9,096 nt of DNA from Bacteroidota bacterium (GTDB taxonomy: Bacteria; Bacteroidota; Bacteroidia; Chitinophagales; Chitinophagaceae), in NCBI GenBank assembly GCA_023409675.1, contig JAEYRC010000365.1, positions 1 through 9,096 of the forward strand. Reading direction: 5' to 3'. Position numbers and translations under genes: made by a program. Shown one piece after another: positions 6,137-9,096 of the stretch (positions are counted from its first letter, which is position 1; every line of letters begins with the position of its first letter). Below the pieces are notes generated by a model. The model worked only from the letters and a program-made list of their open reading frames with translations. It did no database searches and was not told where the DNA came from.

Positions 6137-6583
6137 CTATGCGGCGGAAATTCTGGCCTGGTAAAAAAGTACCGGCGCATGGGGTTGCTGCTGTGCCAGC
6201 CAGAAACTATTGATAAATTCAAGGTCTACGATAAGCGGTGACAGTGACATTTCGTACTGATCGGTACAAATCGGAAAGGGTAGAAATGGATTTTGATCCA
6301 GATAGGTGCTGATGTGTTCAGTCAGCAATAATTTTTCACTGTAGGTCGCGCCTGTGGCAATGATAAAAAAGTTAAAGGAATAGATGGAGTTTCCGGCCGG
6401 ACTTCCCGGCAGATAGTTCTTAATAGATTCATGACCAAAACACAGCAATTCCATGCGGATGCCCACTGTGGGTTTATTTTGCTGTGGGCCGGGCTGCGCG
6501 TCTGTTTGGCTCAGCGTAATATTCTTTTGCCGGAGGTGATCGGTTAACCGTTGGCTGATAGCGGAAAAAGATTCTGTAAGCAT
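6137..6583 (-). CDS. DUF4255/Pvc16-like small protein (tentative)
   Basis: A 148-residue protein without signal peptide or membrane helix. Its order of motifs resembles the N-terminal domain of DUF4255/Pvc16 proteins, which cap the tail tube in contractile injection systems. An N-terminal helix (ESFSAISQRLTDHL, 4-17) is followed by a proline/glutamine-rich loop and a beta strand (VGIRMELLCFG, 40-50). NSIYSFNFFIIATGATYSEKLLLTEHISTYLDQNPF (65-100) recalls the family pattern of strand, YxEAL-type helix and FFQxNPxF. A final strand-helix-strand, ending LEFINSFWLAQQQPHAPVLFYQARI, matches the LxxLWxxLGxxYxPSVLYxVR ending I remember. No sheath, tube or baseplate gene is in view, so it is either an orphan or a divergent relative with another role. 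It has a short upstream region (26 bases from the permease terminator). The match is by eye only. Confidence 0.5.
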   Translation of the reverse strand: MLTESFSAISQRLTDHLRQKNITLSQTDAQPGPQQNKPTVGIRMELLCFGHESIKNYLPGSPAGNSIYSFNFFIIATGATYSEKLLLTEHISTYLDQNPFLPFPICTDQYEMSLSPLIVDLEFINSFWLAQQQPHAPVLFYQARISAA

Positions 6584-6608
6584 AGTGTCAATTTAAGAAA
6601 GAATGGGC

Positions 6609-6636
6609 AAAAAAAAACCGCCTGTTGAGGCGGTTT
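6609..6636 (-). terminator. Rho-independent terminator of the amino acid permease
   Basis: The minus strand has a perfect 9-bp stem AAACCGCCT / AGGCGGTTT with a 4-base loop, followed by a run of nine T residues that overlaps the stem base (6617 to 6609). It starts 19 bases after the permease stop. Confidence 0.93.
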
Positions 6637-6654
6637 ATAGTTTCGTGGAAAAAA

Positions 6655-8244
6655 TTAATGCTGGTCGGGTCCGTTGCGCAGTTTGCTATGGTTTTTCCCA
6701 TAAAGGAAGTAAGCCAATACGCCAAGGATCATCCATACGGCAGCCACCTTAAGTGTTTGCGGGTCGAGTGCTACGATCATACCTGCGCAAACGATCACTC
6801 CGAGAATAGGCACTACAGGTACCCAGGGTGTTTTGAATGGACGAGGTGTAACCGGATCTTTTTTCCGAAGGATAAGGATGCCGGCGCTAACCAGTACAAA
6901 TGCGAATAAGGTTCCGAATGAAGTAAGGTCACCGGCTACACTTCCCGGTACCAGCGCTGCAAACAATCCTACAAATACAAACAATACCCAGTTGGCTTTA
7001 AACGGCGTTTTGTATTTCGGATGCAGGTCGCCCAGCGCTTTCGGAATCAATCCGTCATTACTCATGGTATAAAAAATCCGGCTTTGTCCCATCAGCATCA
7101 CGAGAATCACCGAAGAGAAACCGGCCAGGATGGCCACCTTGATGGCGGTAGCGAGCCACTGATAGCCGCTCATATAAGTTTCGATCGCGTAGGTTACGCT
7201 GGCTTCTTTACCGGCGGTTTTGAACTCTTCATATGGCGCAACGCCGGTCAGTACATGGCCGAATAGTACGTATAATATGGTACAGATTACAAGTGAGCCA
7301 AGGATACCAATGGGCATATCGCGTTTAGGATTCTTAGCTTCCTGTGCTGCGGTACTCACCGCATCAAAACCGATAAAGGCAAAGAACACGATAGCGGCAC
7401 CACCAAGTACTCCACCTACACCATGTTTGAAGATGCTTTCATGACCAGGCCCTTCAGGAATCATATAAGGGGTGAGATTATCCGGATTGATAAACTGCCA
7501 GCCTAAAACGATGAAGAGGATAACAATGGCAACTTTAATGATAACAATGATCATATTAATTACCGCCGATTGCTGCGTACCACGGATAAGCAAAAGGGTT
7601 AACAGGAACAGGATAATCAGTGCAGGAGCATTGATAATTCCGGATGTTACCTGAACCATACCAGCCAGGTTGGGAGGAAGCATTTCATATTGTGTACCGG
7701 TCAGTAACAGAATGCCGTTTTTAGCGCCGGCTGAGATACCTGCGGAATGTGCTTCCAGCGCGGCAATGTTCGCCTCACCAGTTACCATCCGCAGCGATTC
7801 AAAAGGCGAATGCGTCCATTCATAGGGTATCGCTCCCCCCAGCAAACTGTTCAGGTATTCACTCCAGGCAATAGAAACAGTGGCAGCGCCAAGGGCGTAT
7901 TCCATGATCAAAGCCCATCCGATGATCCAGGCAATGAGTTCGCCCATGGTAACATACGAATAAGTATAGGCACTTCCGGCGATGGGAATCATGGCCGCGA
8001 ATTCAGCATAACACAATCCCGCGAAGGCGCAACCGATCGCCGCGATGATAAATGAAATGGTCACCGCCGGTCCGGCGGCTTCCGCAGATGCTGCTGCCGT
8101 ACGCACAAATAATCCTGCTCCGATGATGGCTCCAATACCCAATGCAACAAGGTTTCCCGCACCCAGCGTACGTTTTAACCCTTTTCCCGAATCCTCGGCA
8201 CTGGCCAGCAGATGCGAAAGCGACTTTTTTCTGAGAAGACTCAT
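6655..8244 (-). CDS. APC-superfamily amino acid permease (CAT-like)
   Basis: An inner-membrane secondary transporter of the amino acid-polyamine-cation superfamily, about 529 residues, with roughly 12 hydrophobic helices in the cationic amino acid transporter branch. The unwound first helix carries GIGAIIGAG (36-44), the site of substrate backbone binding in the family. CYAEFAAMIPIAGSAYTY (78-95) and FFAFIGFDAVSTAAQEAKNPKRDMPIGI are further signatures. The loop between about PYEWTHSPF and MLPPNLAG is longer than in compact homologues (around 70 residues). The frame is open to an ATG at 8322, but the ATG at 8244 gives MSLLRKKSLSHLL, the usual family start. The extra 26 residues also contain a possible -7 element (8297-8304). 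The gene has its own terminator and is divergent from the symporter gene. Whether the substrate is cationic or broader cannot be told. Confidence 0.92.
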   Translation of the reverse strand: MSLLRKKSLSHLLASAEDSGKGLKRTLGAGNLVALGIGAIIGAGLFVRTAAASAEAAGPAVTISFIIAAIGCAFAGLCYAEFAAMIPIAGSAYTYSYVTMGELIAWIIGWALIMEYALGAATVSIAWSEYLNSLLGGAIPYEWTHSPFESLRMVTGEANIAALEAHSAGISAGAKNGILLLTGTQYEMLPPNLAGMVQVTSGIINAPALIILFLLTLLLIRGTQQSAVINMIIVIIKVAIVILFIVLGWQFINPDNLTPYMIPEGPGHESIFKHGVGGVLGGAAIVFFAFIGFDAVSTAAQEAKNPKRDMPIGILGSLVICTILYVLFGHVLTGVAPYEEFKTAGKEASVTYAIETYMSGYQWLATAIKVAILAGFSSVILVMLMGQSRIFYTMSNDGLIPKALGDLHPKYKTPFKANWVLFVFVGLFAALVPGSVAGDLTSFGTLFAFVLVSAGILILRKKDPVTPRPFKTPWVPVVPILGVIVCAGMIVALDPQTLKVAAVWMILGVLAYFLYGKNHSKLRNGPDQH

Positions 8245-8547
8245 AAACAGTAAGTTGTTGGTTTTTATCTTATTAAAAAAGTGTACAATTGACGCGGAAA
8301 GATAAGAATTTCTCAATAACATGATACCTTTTTTACCGCATAGCCGATGCCGATATCCATTAAATCTCCCGGGTCGGAAAGCGATAAAGGGTTAAATTTA
8401 GGCGCTTCACTTCCGCTTACCCCGGAATGTACTCAATTAAAATATTATATTGCGGCCCAAAAGTCGGAGTAGGGTTCAAACCTGCGCTCCTTCAATACCC
8501 GGTAACGCATACCGCGCAGGCATTTATTATTCATTAAAAGATGGACA
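8245..8547. other. Divergent intergenic region between two transporters
   Basis: About 300 bases with no gene I can support. It must hold promoters for the permease (minus) and the symporter (plus). Seen here are the near-consensus TATCTTTC (8297-8304, minus) and TAAATTTA followed by GG (8393-8400, plus, one base off TAnnTTTG). There is also an imperfect palindrome at 8466-8490 (GGAG ... CTCC, with GGTT-CA-AACC at its centre). No riboswitch, tRNA or repeat array was recognised. Confidence 0.4.
8297..8304 (-). promoter_or_regulatory. Possible -7 promoter element of the permease gene
   Basis: The minus strand reads TATCTTTC, one base off TAnnTTTG (last G to C), 52 bases upstream of the ATG at 8244 and downstream of the alternative ATG at 8322. 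If used, the longer start could not be translated from this transcript. The mismatch keeps confidence low. Confidence 0.3.
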
Positions 8548-8558
8548 TTGAAAAATAA
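8541..8558 (+). other. Five-codon ORF overlapping the symporter TTG start
   Basis: ATG GAC ATT GAA AAA TAA encodes MDIEK and stops at 8558, spanning the symporter TTG at 8548-8550 in another frame. It might be a leader peptide coupled to the symporter by terminating ribosomes, or simply chance. No Shine-Dalgarno sequence decides between the two starts. Confidence 0.3.
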
Positions 8559-9096
8559 CCGGCTGACTATTTATATCCTTATTGCCATGGCCCTGGGTAT
8601 TGTAACGGGATATATTGTAAACAAGAACGCGACTCCGGCATTCATTGAATCCTTTGCTGTAAATATCCGGTTGCTGACCACCATCTTTCTCCGGTTGGTA
8701 ATGATGATCATCGCGCCACTGGTATTTTCTACCCTGGTTGTCGGCATTGCCAAACTCGGTGACCTTAAATCGGTGGGCAGAGTAGGGGGTAAGGCCTTGC
8801 TCTGGTTTATAACGGCATCTCTGATCAGCCTTCTGCTCGGACTGGTACTGGTTAATTTCTTCCAGCCCGGCGCAGCCATCGACCTCAGCATTGCAGATAC
8901 AGAAGGTGCAAAAGACCTTATCGGGAAAACCCAGACCTTCTCCATTATAAATTTTGTGGAACATGTGTTTCCCAAGAGTGTAATTGAAGCTATGGCCACG
9001 AATGAAATTTTGCAGATCGTGGTGTTCAGTATATTTTTTGGGGTTGCAATGACTGCCATTGGCGACTATGCCAAACCGGTATTGAAAGCGCTGGAT
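8548..9096 (+). CDS. Dicarboxylate/amino acid:cation symporter (5' part, TTG start)
   Basis: The N-terminal 183 residues of a DAACS-family (GltP/GltT/DctA-like) transporter, which imports C4-dicarboxylates or acidic amino acids with protons or sodium. The frame is open to the window edge. It reads KNNRLTIYILIAMALGIVTG, then LLTTIFLRLVMMIIAPLVFSTLVVGIAKLGDLKSVGRVGGKAL, a very typical helix 2-3 region, followed by further helices (LLWFITASLISLLLGLVLVNFF; EILQIVVFSIFFGVAM). No ATG precedes the conserved region in this frame; it is closed by TAA at 8503-8505, and TTG at 8548-8550 falls exactly where homologues begin (MKKN-like). A different frame has ATG at 8541 that gives only five codons and overlaps the TTG. 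The ion-binding and hairpin motifs of the C-terminal half lie outside the window. Confidence 0.9.
   Translation, partial: MKNNRLTIYILIAMALGIVTGYIVNKNATPAFIESFAVNIRLLTTIFLRLVMMIIAPLVFSTLVVGIAKLGDLKSVGRVGGKALLWFITASLISLLLGLVLVNFFQPGAAIDLSIADTEGAKDLIGKTQTFSIINFVEHVFPKSVIEAMATNEILQIVVFSIFFGVAMTAIGDYAKPVLKALD

Noticed and set aside
6134..6144. CCGC-TAT-GCGG hairpin at the end of the DUF4255-like gene as its terminator
   Set aside because: It has only four base pairs and no T-run follows on the minus strand.
8245..8322. Longer permease N-terminus from an ATG at 8322
   Set aside because: The 26 extra residues are not part of the family start, and the stretch holds a promoter-like TATCTTTC.
8465..8495. 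tRNA 3' end: minus strand GGTTTGAACCC resembles a T-arm, followed by CTCCGAC and TTTT
   Set aside because: The five-base T-stem has a mismatch, no matching 5' acceptor strand (GTCGGAG-like) lies upstream on the minus strand, and no D-arm or anticodon arm can be drawn. A tRNA remnant or attachment-site scar cannot be excluded, but nothing else supports integration here.
8527..9059. Two minus-strand ORFs of 145 and 162 codons
   Set aside because: They are antisense to the symporter coding sequence, whose protein is clearly conserved, and their own translations look low-complexity and unrelated to known proteins.

Overview
The window looks like a chromosomal segment from a member of the Bacteroidota, most likely the Chitinophagaceae or a close relative. 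Three lines of evidence support this. There are exact TAnnTTTG -7 promoter elements just upstream of several genes, and Shine-Dalgarno sequences are nearly absent. The 2-oxoacid dehydrogenase E1 is a fused alpha/beta chain. The proteins read as Bacteroidota versions of DUF1573, YebC, the APC permease and the DAACS symporter. The assignment rests on recognising sequences, not on a search.

Layout. 1-887 (-): a PLP-dependent class I aminotransferase cut by the window edge, with its own promoter. 1017-1045: a rho-independent terminator closing the next unit. 1068-1950 (-): two tandem, secreted, 146-residue DUF1573 paralogues separated by one base. 1951-2144: a divergent promoter region with a perfect 13-bp palindrome. 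2145-4532 (+): a 795-residue fused E1 enzyme, followed by a small two-helix membrane protein (4570-4908) whose 3' end overlaps the convergent DCC-family gene. 4885-6072 (-): yebC followed by a DCC (DUF393) thiol-disulfide protein, with a hairpin at their junction. 6137-6583 (-): a small protein resembling the DUF4255/Pvc16 family. 6609-6636: the terminator of an APC-family amino acid permease (6655-8244, -). 8245-8547: a divergent intergenic region. 8548-9096 (+): the 5' part of a dicarboxylate/amino acid:cation symporter that appears to start with TTG.

How the genes fit together. Several are linked to amino acid metabolism: an aminotransferase, an E1 that oxidises 2-oxo acids (probably branched-chain), an amino acid permease and a dicarboxylate/amino acid symporter. 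They lie in separate transcription units, so this is a thematic neighbourhood and not a demonstrated pathway cluster. The rest is conserved housekeeping plus a few poorly characterised small proteins.

I found no convincing new multi-gene system, and no CRISPR array, insertion sequence, tRNA or rRNA. The points most worth a second look are the isolated DUF4255/Pvc16-like gene, the promoters placed only 4-5 bases before start codons, the TTG start overlapped by a five-codon ORF, and several operator-like or hairpin sequences.
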